Shown one piece after another: positions 1 to 10,688 of a stretch of 64,000 nt of DNA (positions are counted from its first letter, which is position 1; each line of letters begins with the position of its first letter). A program made the position numbers and the translations under genes. The DNA is from Vespa crabro (lineage: Eukaryota > Arthropoda > Insecta > Hymenoptera > Vespidae), in the NCBI RefSeq assembly GCF_910589235.1, contig NC_060977.1:3245001-3309000 (forward strand). Reading direction: 5' to 3'. The notes beneath the pieces were generated by a model that made no database searches, was not told where the DNA came from, and saw only the letters and a program-made list of their open reading frames with translations.

Positions 1-1102
1 TTTCTTTTATTTCTTTTCATCTTATGCATCCGCTTTTCTACTTGAAAATATGTAATAAAATATACAGAAATTTTAATTATTGACAATGGATTTAAGAAAT
101 GCACCTTTCTTTGTTTCTATTATTATGGTTATTATTTTTTCTTTTTTTTTTTTGGTATGGGTTACTGTGACGTTAACGCGTATGTGTGTGTGTGTGTGTG
201 TGAGACAAAGAGAAATAATAATGAGATAAATGAAAACAAAAGAAAAAAAAGATTTCTAATTATCAGATTCTAATTGAAAATATATTTAATAATGAAACTT
301 CTTTTCCCATAGAATGTTCTTTTTATCGATGAACACAAATGATGTCTAATATAATGATAAATATATAAAATAAATGGGATATGGGGGATGGGGGCGAACA
401 CCGAGATTAGAACAAACGAGGTGGATATAATATGAAAGAAAAAAAAAAACAAAAGAAAAAAAAGAAGAAACGTACAGAAAAAAAAACTCATTAGATATAA
501 CATAGATTTTAATATAATATCTAATAGTTAATTTTGCATTAAGATAATAGATTCTCAATTACCGTAAAATTTTGACGCAGTTAAGCGAATAAACTTGGAT
601 TCATTAGCGACCAATGTGTTAATTAGTTTCAGATTACTCTTCTTGGATTATAATGATGAATAGATATATCCTAGAGATTATTATCTTTTCATTTGGTATA
701 TAATAACGAAGTATAGAATATCATATTGAAAGATCACGACTGTTGATTTTGTCATGATATATACATATATATATATAAAAAAGTAATAAAAAACACTTAA
801 TTGAAGCGTTAATTAATATGTCCAATATTCTTCTTGAAATCGTGACGGTGTATACAGGATCGAAGAAAAGTTCTTGGACTTGTAATCTTACAATCTGAAG
901 AAAAAGAAATAGAAAAGAGGAAAAAAAAACAAAGGAGAATTAGTTGAAAAAATATCGAAAGGAAATAATTGATTTTTAATGTCGCTTGGAATCTATCGAT
1001 CGAAGCTTTCACAATTTTACATCTCAATCGATTTTATGCGTTTAGATGTATTTCGAAATTAATGATATTCTTTAATAAAATGTCTCTATATGTGTATGCG
1101 TG

Positions 1103-1139
<37 letters not shown>

Positions 1140-1735
1140 CCTTTCGATATGTAGATATTCTATAATTTATTACTTTTGAAAAAAAAAAAAGAAAAAAATA
1201 TATATGAAAATAACGTGTATCATGTGAGATTGGAATTGACGTGTATCGCAAGTAAGATTAGATTTTTTTTTTTTATTTTACTCAAGAAAAAAAAAGGGAA
1301 AAAAGAAAAGAAAAAGGAAAAGGAGAAGAAAAAACGGGAAAAAGAACGAAAGGGAAAAAAAGCAAAAACATAAGAAAATAGAAAAGCTCTTCGACTGTAA
1401 AATCCAAATGACCGTAGAAATATTTTCCTCGGTCTCGTGCGATAGCAAAATGAGATAACGAGTTACGGTATCTTTGTACGACTATACCTACACGTTAAAA
1501 CGATTTTCCAACGATTCAGAAGATTAGAGCCTTAGCACGATGCTCTTTCATCGAAACGCGGCGCTCACGACTTTGAATTTAATAAAGCGTCAACCATCGG
1601 CATTCTAACGGCGATCGATACACGGAGACGATCAATTTGGATTCTTATCGATCTTTCTGTTTCTATCTATCGATCCGTTGTAATGATCAATGCGGTAGAA
1701 TGATGCGCACGATGTCCCGCAGGCCTATCGTTATT

Positions 1736-1781
<46 letters not shown>

Positions 1782-2420
1782 TATGTGTGTTTGTGTGTAT
1801 GTGTGTATGTGTATGTTAGTAGACATACGAATAGATCAGCTGACTGAACTTAACTAAATCTAAATGATTCTCTTATCGAATAAGATCGTTCTACTTGAAT
1901 GAATTCTTGGCAGTGTGTCAACGTCGTGCAATATTATTTCTTATTCCGGATCTATAGAGAATAGAATTGGCTATGATCCAAAATAAAGATAACAAAAAAA
2001 AAATCAAGAGAAAGAGAGAGAGAGAGAGAGAGGAAGAGAGAGAGAGAATGTCTATAGTATGTCCATCGAAAAGTTTGAAGAATTTGGCGAGATGCCTGAA
2101 CAATTTTCATTTCCTTTCTATTTCATTAGCATAGTAATACGATAGTTTGCACGCTTATCGTACCGTTCGAAAGTTTCCAAGATCAAGTAGGTGTAGTCGT
2201 AAACGTGTTAGTATGTATGTATGTATGTATGTATGTATGTATGTCGAGCATCGAATAATGACGGACACTTGAGTGAAAAGAGACTGTATAAAATCGATCC
2301 AAACTAGGACGGTGTAAGGAACACTGAAGTAATTATATCACTCAGAAAGAATGAAATATATGTATGAGTATATTATATGCATACATACATACATACATAC
2401 ATATATATATTTATATATAT

Positions 2421-2453
<33 letters not shown>

Positions 2454-2617
2454 ACATACGATGATCATGAATCTTATCGAAACGATCGGCTCGATAGAAA
2501 AGTATAATGGCGACTCTATCGAGAGATAGAATTAGAAATGCGATCTTTGATAGGATTGAAAGTAGGAAGGTGTAAAGGTACATAAATGTAACTGTATATA
2601 TCTACGTGTGTATCTAT

Positions 2618-2667
<50 letters not shown>

Positions 2668-3163
2668 CTTCCTGCCGTTCCGATAGATGAATTAAATCGG
2701 TCATAAGCAATTCTATGAATCTTGACTTAGCACAAGTATGAAATAAGGACAAATACAGTGATTGCTATTACCAGGCAAAAGGGACCGTGACAGGCGGGGG
2801 TTAGAGGGGCTGGAGGAAGGAGGAAGAGGAATAGAGAAAAGGGATAAAGAGAAATGAAGATGCTATTAGAGCCTCGTGAGAAATTCCAATGTGTGTACTT
2901 ACTGTTATTATATCTATGTACTTCAAATGCTATCTTAATTATTTGAAAAATTTCGAATGTATATTCAGAATTATTATATCCATCTATGTAAATATTTAAA
3001 TATTATCTTACATGTACGTGTAAACCAATCGAATCTAATGGATTTTCTATTATTGCCACGATGCATACGTTCTCACGTATCTTACGATTAATATATTTAT
3101 ATTTTCTAATATCACTTCACGATTGTGGCAATATCATTAGTATGATAAATATTTTGATTACAG
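1..3163. other. Non-coding sequence upstream of the first visible exon
   Basis: No exon could be supported here. The block is AT-rich, with TG, TA and TATG microsatellites and pyrimidine or purine runs. Slightly more complex sequence lies at about 1390-1740 and 1820-2340, but its frames are broken by stops. Because the first visible exon starts inside a codon and inside a protein domain, this block is best read as the 3' part of an intron whose upstream exon lies before the window. The short open frames here are low-complexity or AT-driven. Confidence 0.6.
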
Positions 3164-3257
3164 TTCGGAACAGACGAAGGATGGATTGAGCCTTCTAATT
3201 CTTGGCGAATCTAACGAATGTTTGGATCTATTGGACAAAGCGTTGGTTCTATTACAA
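3164..3257 (+). CDS. Internal exon: CRAL-TRIO (SEC14-like) domain, part 1
   Basis: This 94-nt exon follows a TTACAG acceptor and ends at CAA before a GTAAGA donor. The first base completes a split codon, then 31 codons run without a stop. The peptide contains GLSLLILGES followed by a leucine-rich helix (CLDLLDKALVLLQ). That strand-plus-amphipathic-helix pattern fits the middle of a CRAL-TRIO/SEC14 lipid-binding domain as found in Trio, MCF2/Dbl, PLEKHG4 and SESTD1. The domain call relies on continuity with the next two exons. The protein would be cytoplasmic and linked to Rho-GTPase signalling if the family call is right. The upstream exon is outside the window. The exon is likely real; the exact orthologue is uncertain. 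Confidence 0.75.
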
Positions 3258-3484
3258 GTAAGATTTTTTAATCGAGAAAGTTATTAATCGATTGTTCTTA
3301 TTAAATGTTCGTATTTAAAAAAGAAATGAAAAAAAAAAAAAAAGAAAAGAAAAAAGAATAAATCATACAATGACATTCAACGTTTCGATTTTTGTTCGTT
3401 TGTTATTATTATTATTTTTATATTTTGATGTTTTCAATTAATTAATCAATTAATTCTTTCACATTAATTCTATCTTAATTATAG
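3258..3484 (+). other. Intron 1 (227 bp)
   Basis: The intron runs from GTAAGA to TTATAG, is AT-rich with an A-run and a TTA stretch, and has no open coding signal. It separates a phase-0 exon end from a phase-0 exon start. Confidence 0.75.
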
Positions 3485-3577
3485 GGAAGAATCAACGTGA
3501 GTCATGCTTTCGTTTTACGAAGTACCAATGCAGAAAACTCAATGAACGACTCCATGTTACCTCTAAGTCGTGTTAAG
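3485..3577 (+). CDS. Internal exon: CRAL-TRIO (SEC14-like) domain, part 2
   Basis: The exon has 93 nt, exactly 31 codons, between a TTATAG acceptor and an AAG|GTAAGT donor, which is a near-consensus 5' splice site. It reads GRINVSHAFVLRS and onward. The hydrophobic VSHAFVLRS strand after the helix of the preceding exon matches the region of Trio/PLEKHG4-type SEC14 domains where a strand ending in V-L-(R/K) precedes a variable linker. The middle part (STNAENSMNDSM) is polar and probably a loop. Both ends are phase 0, so skipping the exon would keep the frame. Function is inferred only from its place in the multi-exon protein. Confidence 0.82.
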
Positions 3578-4147
3578 GTAAGTCAAAGGAAACGATAAAA
3601 ATCATTTAAAAAGTTTAAACGTACCTTTTATTTAATTGATAGAATCTTTTTTCCTTTCTTTCTTTATTTTTATTTTTTTTATTTTTTTTATTTTTCCTTC
3701 TGTTTCTTGTTCTTTGTTTCGTTCCCATTTCCGTCCATTCTTTTTCTCTCTGACGATCTTTATTTCCAGAGTACGATATCAAAGTTTTCGTCGATTTGTC
3801 GAGTAGTACAAATGCATGTACTCCATGTACATACTTATTTACTACCACTTCATATTTGTCGTATGAAAACAATATTGGTACGACTATGTATTTGAATACA
3901 AGAATGTACTCTTTACTCGCTTCATCGACCTCCCGCCCTTTCACCTCATTTATTTCTCGTGAATGCACCCTTTGTTATCAGTATCGGTATACTCGAATCA
4001 ATATTGTGTTACCGACAAAGGGATATTCAATTTTATTAAATGTTCTTTGATTCGTTGAAATGTCAATTCCTTTCAATTCCTTCCTATCCAAATGTATCCT
4101 GCCTATGCGTTCCCATGCCAAACGAAAATGATTTTCAATTTTATTCC

Positions 4148-4187
<40 letters not shown>

Positions 4188-4212
4188 TATAGATATATAA
4201 ATAAATATTTTC

Positions 4213-4254
<42 letters not shown>

Positions 4255-4295
4255 CGACATGCATAATGTATAAATAAATTTCATTATTCTTTCAG
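3578..4295 (+). other. Intron 2 (718 bp)
   Basis: GTAAGT to TTTCAG. It holds a pyrimidine-rich tract around 3640-3750, a TA run at 4149-4199 and an ATT array at 4214-4252 just before the acceptor. The 117-codon minus-strand open frame at 3615-3968 overlaps pyrimidine-rich sequence, has a lysine-rich tail and matches nothing I know, so it is treated as a chance frame. Confidence 0.7.
4149..4252. repeat. (TA)n followed by (TTA)n microsatellite
   Basis: A TA dinucleotide run (4149-4199) with GATA interruptions is followed by about 13 ATT units (4214-4252), ending 43 bp upstream of the exon at 4296. The length probably varies between individuals. Confidence 0.85.
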
Positions 4296-4391
4296 ACAAT
4301 TGTAATAACAGACACGATTAACAATAAATTTATACAAAGAGAAAGGCGCGAGGTGAATTATGATCAAACGCAATGGATAACATTTTACAAG
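4296..4391 (+). CDS. Internal exon: end of CRAL-TRIO domain
   Basis: The exon has 96 nt, exactly 32 codons, between a TTTCAG acceptor and an AAG|GTAATT donor. It begins TIVITDTINNKFIQ and ends VNYDQTQWITFYK. The motif Y-D-x-x-x-W-I-x-F is the most diagnostic piece in the window: SEC14 domains of Trio, MCF2L and SESTD1 end in a similar (Y)-(D/H)-x-x-W-(L/I)-x-F/R run just before the first spectrin repeat. The usual Gly-Gly before that motif is not visible here (RERREVNYD instead), which suggests a divergent lipid-binding domain. Phase 0 at both ends. Confidence 0.85.
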
Positions 4392-4849
4392 GTAATTTAC
4401 ATCATTGATTACGATTATATGTAAATATGTAAATATTCTTGGATATTATCCCTTAATATATATTTTCTTTTCTTTCTTTTTCTTTTCTTTTATTTTTTTT
4501 TCCTTTTTTTTTTTTATGTTCTATGATTCGGACTTTTCATTAATAAATAGAATAACTATATAACTATAGTTATTCAAGTATACCTTTTTTTTCTTACATT
4601 TAAGTATTCTTTCTTTTTTTTTTTTTTTACAAAATTTCTCTCTCTCTCACACACACACACACACATTCTTTCTATCTTTCTCTCTTCCCCTCGATGATGT
4701 GATACCTACTTTAATTCATCATCGAGTATCAAATTGCTTAAACTGACGATGAGATGTTAAGCGGGGGAAGGACGGATTAAGTTAAAGAAAGAAAGAAAGA
4801 AAGAAAGAAAAAAAGAAAAAAGAAATGAAGAGGAATCACGATCGATACT

Positions 4850-5215
4850 ATTTATTCGCCATCATTCATCTTGGTAATTTGAAAGTCGCGACAAATTGCT
4901 ATCAAAACTGCCGCTTCTGTCGGACCGAATGGTGAAAGATTGGTGTGTAGTACGTTTGCCGATTGACTTAAATGTCATTACAGTGATTCGGCAGCTTTTC
5001 GATGAAATAAATATACGAGGGCCGGATTCGAACGAGCGAACATAATTGTGCCGATTCGGCGGCCATTCGTATCTCTCTTGCCTCTTAAACCCGAGTCGCA
5101 ATTATTTTTGGCGAATTTATGGCATGACCGATGGATACCACTGACTGATTGGTTTTATACTATTATTTTGACAGTGGCTCTCAATGCACTCGTCTGACGA
5201 TTATTGCTTGATTTT
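4850..5215. promoter_or_regulatory. Complex-sequence island in intron 3, possible regulatory element
   Basis: About 365 bp of non-repetitive sequence is bounded by an AAAG repeat on the left and a T-rich run on the right. It includes the perfect palindrome GCCGATTCGGC and a second copy of its GATTCGGC half nearby. The 79-codon minus-strand frame inside has no recognisable domain. The regulatory role is inference from contrast with the surrounding low-complexity DNA. Confidence 0.25.
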
Positions 5216-5965
5216 TTCTTTTTTTTTTTTTTTCTTTTTTTTCTTTTTTTTCTCTAGATTTAATTCACCCATAAAATTTGTTTGAAACCGAATCGATTGT
5301 ACCATCGTTAAAAAGAAAAAAAAAAAAAGAAAAACTTTTCACATCTCGTACGTTGTAATCTTTCCTTTTTTTGTCCGACGACGACGATTCCAAAAAAATT
5401 TTATAAATTTTTCATACTCCAATAGAAATTGTTCGAAATTTTAATTAAACTTTTTTTAAACTGCTTTTTCTTTTTTATTATTAAAAAAAATCAAATTTAA
5501 TATAATGTAATTATATTGAATTATGGTCAATTATACTGAGAGTTTTTGATCGACTAAAATAAAAAAAAAAAAAAAGAAAAAAAAGAAAGAAAGAAAGAAA
5601 AATTCCAAAAAGAGATTACAATTATATATCGATGGCGCTTCGCATTATACTATTTCGCACGCGTGTGGAAAATTCTCGAGTGGAAAGTAAACCCTTATGG
5701 AGTTTCTAACTAAACTTCTAAGTTTTCTTTTCTTTTTTTTTTTTCTTTTTTTCTTTTTTTGAAGAATCCAAAGAACGAGAGAATTTACTACTATATGCAC
5801 CCGCCGTACTCCGTGCCGACAGAACCGAGTATTTAACCTCGAAGGTTACGAGAAGGTACTTCTTCACCGTACGGATTATCGCGTAAGCGCTTTTACGGGT
5901 GCCCGGATCTTTTGTACCGCCGACAAAAGACGAGGAGAGTGAGAGTAAAGAGCCATGAGCAAGAG

Positions 5966-5969
<4 letters not shown>

Positions 5970-6017
<48 letters not shown>
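5970..6017. repeat. (GA)n microsatellite
   Basis: About 24 GA units almost without interruption. It produces Arg-Glu and Leu-Ser open frames on the two strands that are not genes. Confidence 0.9.
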
Positions 6018-6020
<3 letters not shown>

Positions 6021-6484
6021 AAGAGAGTTTTAACTCTCCTAACACTCTCAACGAGAAGCTATTTCTCAACACACACATACATACATATATATACATACCC
6101 ACACACACAAATACATCTTACTTCACAACTTACTTCATTGCGTTTCGTATCTCCTCATTATCGATTCGATCCCATCGATCCAACTTTACAATCTTCACCC
6201 TTAAAATACTCTTCCTTTCCCTCCCCCTATTCCCTTCACCCCCTATTCCCTATACTCCTCCTCAATTTTATTAAAATTCATTTCCATTTTTGGATTTCGT
6301 AATCTAATCATTATTACAATCTTCATTAACGTTCAATGTTTTAATAATCATCGTCGGATTATTTGAACAAGATCAAGGTCTCGTATAATTGTTGACCTCG
6401 AGAGACCAATCATTCAGATTGAACCGAAGTTATATCAAGATGATGATAGCCCAGGGCAATGATTGATCGTCGTAATGTAACGTA

Positions 6485-6565
6485 AGTCCGTCCGTCCGTC
6501 CGTCCGATCAATCGATCGATCGATCGATCGGTCTATCGAACGATCGATCGAACGATCGATCAATC
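6485..6565. repeat. Adjacent CCGT and GATC tetranucleotide arrays
   Basis: About five TCCG units are followed by ATCGATCG repeats with single-base breaks. The reverse strand reads as an Asp-Arg-Ser-Ile repeat inside a 74-codon frame (6435-6659), which I regard as an artefact of the tetranucleotide. CGATA-like words here resemble insect boundary-factor sites, but no function can be claimed. Confidence 0.8.
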
Positions 6566-6860
6566 CGGCAAATAATTTTACGGAATAAGACATCAATCGA
6601 AAGAACATGTAAAAGGATTCAATCGGTTCTCCTTCCTGTACGTAGGTGTTCCCCTTCATTTCTCTAAACTCATCGGCTAGTCAAAACTTCGTTATCTTAT
6701 CTTTTTACGTTTATGCCGATTGCGTTCCTGTTCTTAGATATATCTTCGTTTTATTACGCTTAGTCATCATACCTTCACGATTCTTTATGACTTTTATGGC
6801 TCAGACAAACGATTAATATAGTAAGTAGAATAACGTTTGACGTAATCGTTCGCGGATAGG

Positions 6861-6901
<41 letters not shown>

Positions 6902-8319
6902 TCTATCGAATAAATATCCTATTACACGTTCGAGTAATTAATGAGAAATTAAATAAACATTTTCATAAATTCCATATAGATGAATAAAACTCTACGAACT
7001 AGTAAATAAAATTCAATATGAATGAATTCATCGATCTAAATCGTTTGAACTAAATACCAGTGTGTGATATTACTCTTCTGTTTTATAATACCATATAATT
7101 GAACGGTAAATGCGTTTACTTCTGTTTATGACGTGGATAGATTATAATCGAGTAGTTTGTAAAAATGTTTTTCTTTTTTTTTTTTTTCTTTTTTTTTTTT
7201 TAACGATTTTCTTAAAAATACGTATGCCTTTTTATATTTTAATATATCTACGGTGGATTGAAGATAATTTAATAAAATTTATACTTTGATAAATGGACGT
7301 TTTAAAAAACAAAAAATGATAATAATATTTATATTTAATTGTATGTATACGCGCGTGTGTGTGTATATGTGTGATATAGTCAGATTTCCTGCTTTTAAAT
7401 ATTTTATACTGAATATTATATTTTATATAATAGAAATAGTATTATCTTACTTACTAGAGATTAATTAACCCACTATAACTCAAGTTTCTAACTTCGTATT
7501 TAAAAAAAATAAAAAAGAAAAAAGTTATATAACGTGAAACTTAAAGCGTAATTTATGCTAGTATAATTATATCGTACTAAGTATACGTAACTTATACTTA
7601 GAAAATATTACCTATCGGTATATAAAATAACCTGTTATAGTTTTGTGACGATAAAATAAGTTTACATTGAAAAGAAAAAAAATAGAGATATATTATAATA
7701 GATGAGTGTAATTAAACAATTACATGTAGGATCAATCATGATAAAAATCTCTTGTAGATTTAACTCTTGTAAAAAATTATTTTTAACTATTTTTAATTAG
7801 GATAATTATATATATATATATACACATAGATATATGTATATAAATATCTGATATCTAACTTAAAAATTACATGAGTTTATAGATTCTATAAAGCTTTAAT
7901 CATAATGCAAATTTTCCATTCGATAAATTCACACATATATTTAAAATTCACAATTCTAATATCATGAAATATCTATAACATTTTTATTTCATTCTAATAT
8001 AAAATAAATTCTCTTTATTATCGTCATATTCTAATAAATAGTTTTAAAGCGTAGAATTTATTTTCTTTCATTCAACCATTGCACCGAGATTACACTAACA
8101 CATAAATATTTTCATTTGAATAGTTATTGATCTAATAAATAATAAAAATCTTAAATTTAATAACTTAAATCGAATTAAATAATAAATGTATTTAAAAGAA
8201 TATTAATATTAAATGTTTAATTACGAGCAAGAAACATTTCGTTACGTATCGTTTCGAATAATTAAACAAAAACTATAGATTTTCAATTTAATTGATATCC
8301 TTTCGTTTTTGTCCATTAG

Positions 8320-8537
8320 GAATACGATGGGCTAATGAGCGAATGGCATGCAGCTGGACGAAGATTAGCGCTCGAAATGTCAGAGTTAAAGGAATGCACG
8401 AGTTTATCTGGCACCTTGACGCCTCTCGGTCGGCTCCTAACGGACCCAACATTGAGAAGAACGTCCAGGGATGCTGAAGTAGCCATTGCGGCTTTGGAGG
8501 AGCGGGCTACGTCACTTTTACACGTCGATTATATCAA
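8320..8537 (+). CDS. Internal exon: linker and first spectrin-like helices
   Basis: This is the largest exon seen: 218 nt (72 codons plus two bases), between a CCATTAG acceptor and a GTGAGC donor. It opens EYDGLMSEWHAAGRRLALEMSEL, a helix continuing directly from the SEC14 C-terminal motif. A polar stretch follows (TPLGRLLTDPTLRRTSRD) and then a second helix (AEVAIAALEERATSLLHVDYI). In Trio/PLEKHG4-like proteins the SEC14 domain is joined to spectrin-type three-helix repeats in this way. Codon choice is mixed with more GC than the flanking introns, supporting real coding sequence. The last two bases AA join the first A of the next exon to give Lys. Confidence 0.88.
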
Positions 8538-8645
8538 GTGAGCTTTCCAAATTCATTTCAAATTTCATTTACACAATTTTATTTTCATCGATTCAATGTT
8601 AAAATTACAATCCTTTTTTTATTTCTCAAATTTTTCTTCTCTCTC

Positions 8646-8696
<51 letters not shown>

Positions 8697-9074
8697 CTTT
8701 CAGTCTAACATAGAAAGTCGTAAATACTATCAGAAAGCCGGAAGTTGATACGTTGATTAGTCACGCTTAGTTTTACCTTTATATATATATATATATATAT
8801 TTTCTATGATCATATACTTATTTATAAACACCCTAAGTAACGTGACATTAGTGAGATTAAAAGTTCAACTTCCGTGTAGACTTGTTAAATGGTTGCAAGT
8901 ATTTAAAAAAAAAAAAAAGAAAAAAAAAGAAACCGAAATAATAAATAAATAAATAAAAGAGAGATAAAAAGAGAAATGAAAACGATTATTATTATTTATC
9001 AAGAGAATTTTCTATACATTTTTTTTGTATTTTATTATTTTTTCTTTTTTTTTTTTGTCTTTTCATTCCGACAG
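8538..9074 (+). other. Intron 4 (537 bp)
   Basis: GTGAGC to CCGACAG. A (CT)n run at 8649-8690, a short TA run near 8780-8800 and A-rich sequence fill most of it, with a long T-tract just before the acceptor. Phase 2 intron. Confidence 0.75.
8649..8690. repeat. (CT)n microsatellite
   Basis: About 21 uninterrupted CT units inside intron 4. Confidence 0.9.
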
Positions 9075-9213
9075 ATCATCTCTACAAAGAGCAAGAAGAT
9101 TGATGGAGGAAGTTGGTAACGCGGCAACGAGATTGGAGTCATCCTTTGAATCACGTCGAGCAACTATACGCAATCTTGCTGTACTCCGTAGTATCGAGGA
9201 TCAGGCACACGAG
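9075..9213 (+). CDS. Internal exon: spectrin-like repeat helix
   Basis: The exon has 139 nt. Its first base completes the split Lys codon, then 46 codons run to CACGAG before a GTAAGT donor. The acceptor is CCGACAG after a T-rich tract. The peptide (SLQRARRLMEEVGNAATRLE, then SSFESRRATIRNLAVLRSIEDQAHE) has heptad-like spacing of Leu, Ile and Val and many Arg and Glu. This is what a spectrin-repeat helix looks like. It ends in phase 0, matching the phase-0 start of the next exon 47.9 kb downstream. Confidence 0.88.
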
Positions 9214-9401
9214 GTAAGTTCCCTTTCGTTCGATATTAACCTCAAACGTTTAAGGGTTTATAGAGCTAAGCTCTATATCGCTTGTCCTTGAAGGACGAAG
9301 TATTTCCTTTTCTTCTATTTTTTTTTTTTTATTTTTCTCTCTTTTAATCCTTTTTTTACGGGACAATCGTCAAGTCTTCCTTTCGATCACTCCGTCTAAT
9401 C

Positions 9402-9472
9402 CCTCCTCCTCCTCCTCCTCCTCCTCCTCCTCCTCCTCCTCCTCCTCCTCCTCCTCCTCCTCCTCTTCTTCT
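9402..9472. repeat. (CTC)n trinucleotide array
   Basis: About 22 CTC units, then CTT units, 190 bp after the donor of exon 5. It makes poly-Pro, poly-Leu or poly-Ser frames, none of which looks like a gene. Confidence 0.9.
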
Positions 9473-9899
9473 TACTAGAAATAACTTCAGCTTCCGTTTC
9501 CTTTCACAATGATACATAGAAAATAGTGAAAAAGATTTTCACGAAGTGAAAATCATAGAACCGAATGCATCTCCTCGAGGAAAATAAGGAGTAAAAGGAG
9601 AAGAAGAAGAAGAAGAAGGAAATGATAAGTGGGGGAGGAGGAAGAAAAGGGTACTTGGTGGACCCACCCCAAGGTTTTGATCTCTGTTCCGATCTCTTAG
9701 CGAATTCTGTGCACGACACGAATAGGATCGCGCGAGACCTCGCTTTTCCTGAGAGCCCGTATTCCGTGTGACTATACGAGAGATCGGTAACCTCGTTTCT
9801 GGCATCTTCGAGTCGACCTCAAGATGATGATTCGACCTCCTTTGCCAAAGGAGTCACTCGATTCCCTTCTACTATGTAGACACGTCGATCTTCTCTTTC

Positions 9900-10390
9900 G
9901 TCGAGCTTATTCTTTTCTTTTTCTCTCTCTCTTTTTTTTTCTTCTTTCTTTTCCCCCCCCCCTCCCCCTTTACTTCTTCGTCCTTCTTCTTCCTTCTTTC
10001 TCCTTCTTCCTTCTTCTTTCTTCTTATTCTTTTTTTTCCCTTCTTTCTTCTTCTTTCTTCTTCTTCCTGTCTATCCATCTTTCTTTACCATCGTCATATC
10101 TCCCTTCTTGACGTTCAACGTTGGTGGCCGGCTACTACCACCGGCGATAATTCCGTTCAGTTCTTCCATCTACTTAGCCTTAAGCAAATACGTGTTAATG
10201 CATTTTCCTGGTATTGGATCTATAGAAATCGCGATAATATATTTGTAAGATCTCTTTCGATAAATGTTTCGTTTGTTTCCTTCCTTTCTTCCTTTCTTTC
10301 TTTCTTTTTTTCTTTCTTTCTGTTTTTTTATTTTTGCTTCTTTCTTTATTTCTTTCTGCTTCTTCTTTTTTTTTTTTTTTTTTTCAAGTA
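9900..10390. repeat. Long polypyrimidine tract region
   Basis: This is nearly all C and T on the + strand in two blocks (9900-10090 and 10270-10385), with TTC, CTTT and C-run sub-motifs. They generate Phe/Leu/Ser frames (+) and Lys/Arg/Glu frames (-) that should not be taken as proteins. Tracts like this can form triplex DNA. Confidence 0.75.
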
Positions 10391-10652
10391 CGACCAAAAA
10401 ATAACACGTTCGTAAGTACGTTCTGTTTAATTTCGTTAATATTTAATCAACCATCGTGAGATTTAAATGGAATTTTAATTATTTCTAACGTTCGCGTTAA
10501 ATCCCTTCGTAAAACTCGAAATTTTCTTAATTACAAAGAAATGATTTTTTTTTTTAAATATTTACCTTATGATATATAATAATTTGTTTTAATATAATTA
10601 TATCAGATTTTCGATCGAAAGGTTCTGTATTATATTCTTTTTTTTCTCTTTT

Positions 10653-10688
<36 letters not shown>

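Larger units (their letters stand above)
4392..8319 (+). other. Intron 3 (3.9 kb)
   Basis: GTAATT to CCATTAG. The first 450 bp are pyrimidine-rich. Complex, CpG-bearing sequence sits at about 4850-5215 and 5630-5930, followed by a GA array, a second complex stretch at 6300-6680 holding CCGT/GATC tandem repeats, and a long AT-rich tail to the acceptor. No frame in the complex stretches combines good splice sites with an open reading frame compatible with the flanking phase-0 exons. They may be intronic regulatory DNA. Confidence 0.65.

Noticed and set aside
3615..3968. 117-codon minus-strand frame inside intron 2.
   Set aside because: The Lys-rich C-terminus comes from a pyrimidine tract, it lies inside an intron of the + gene and it matches no family.
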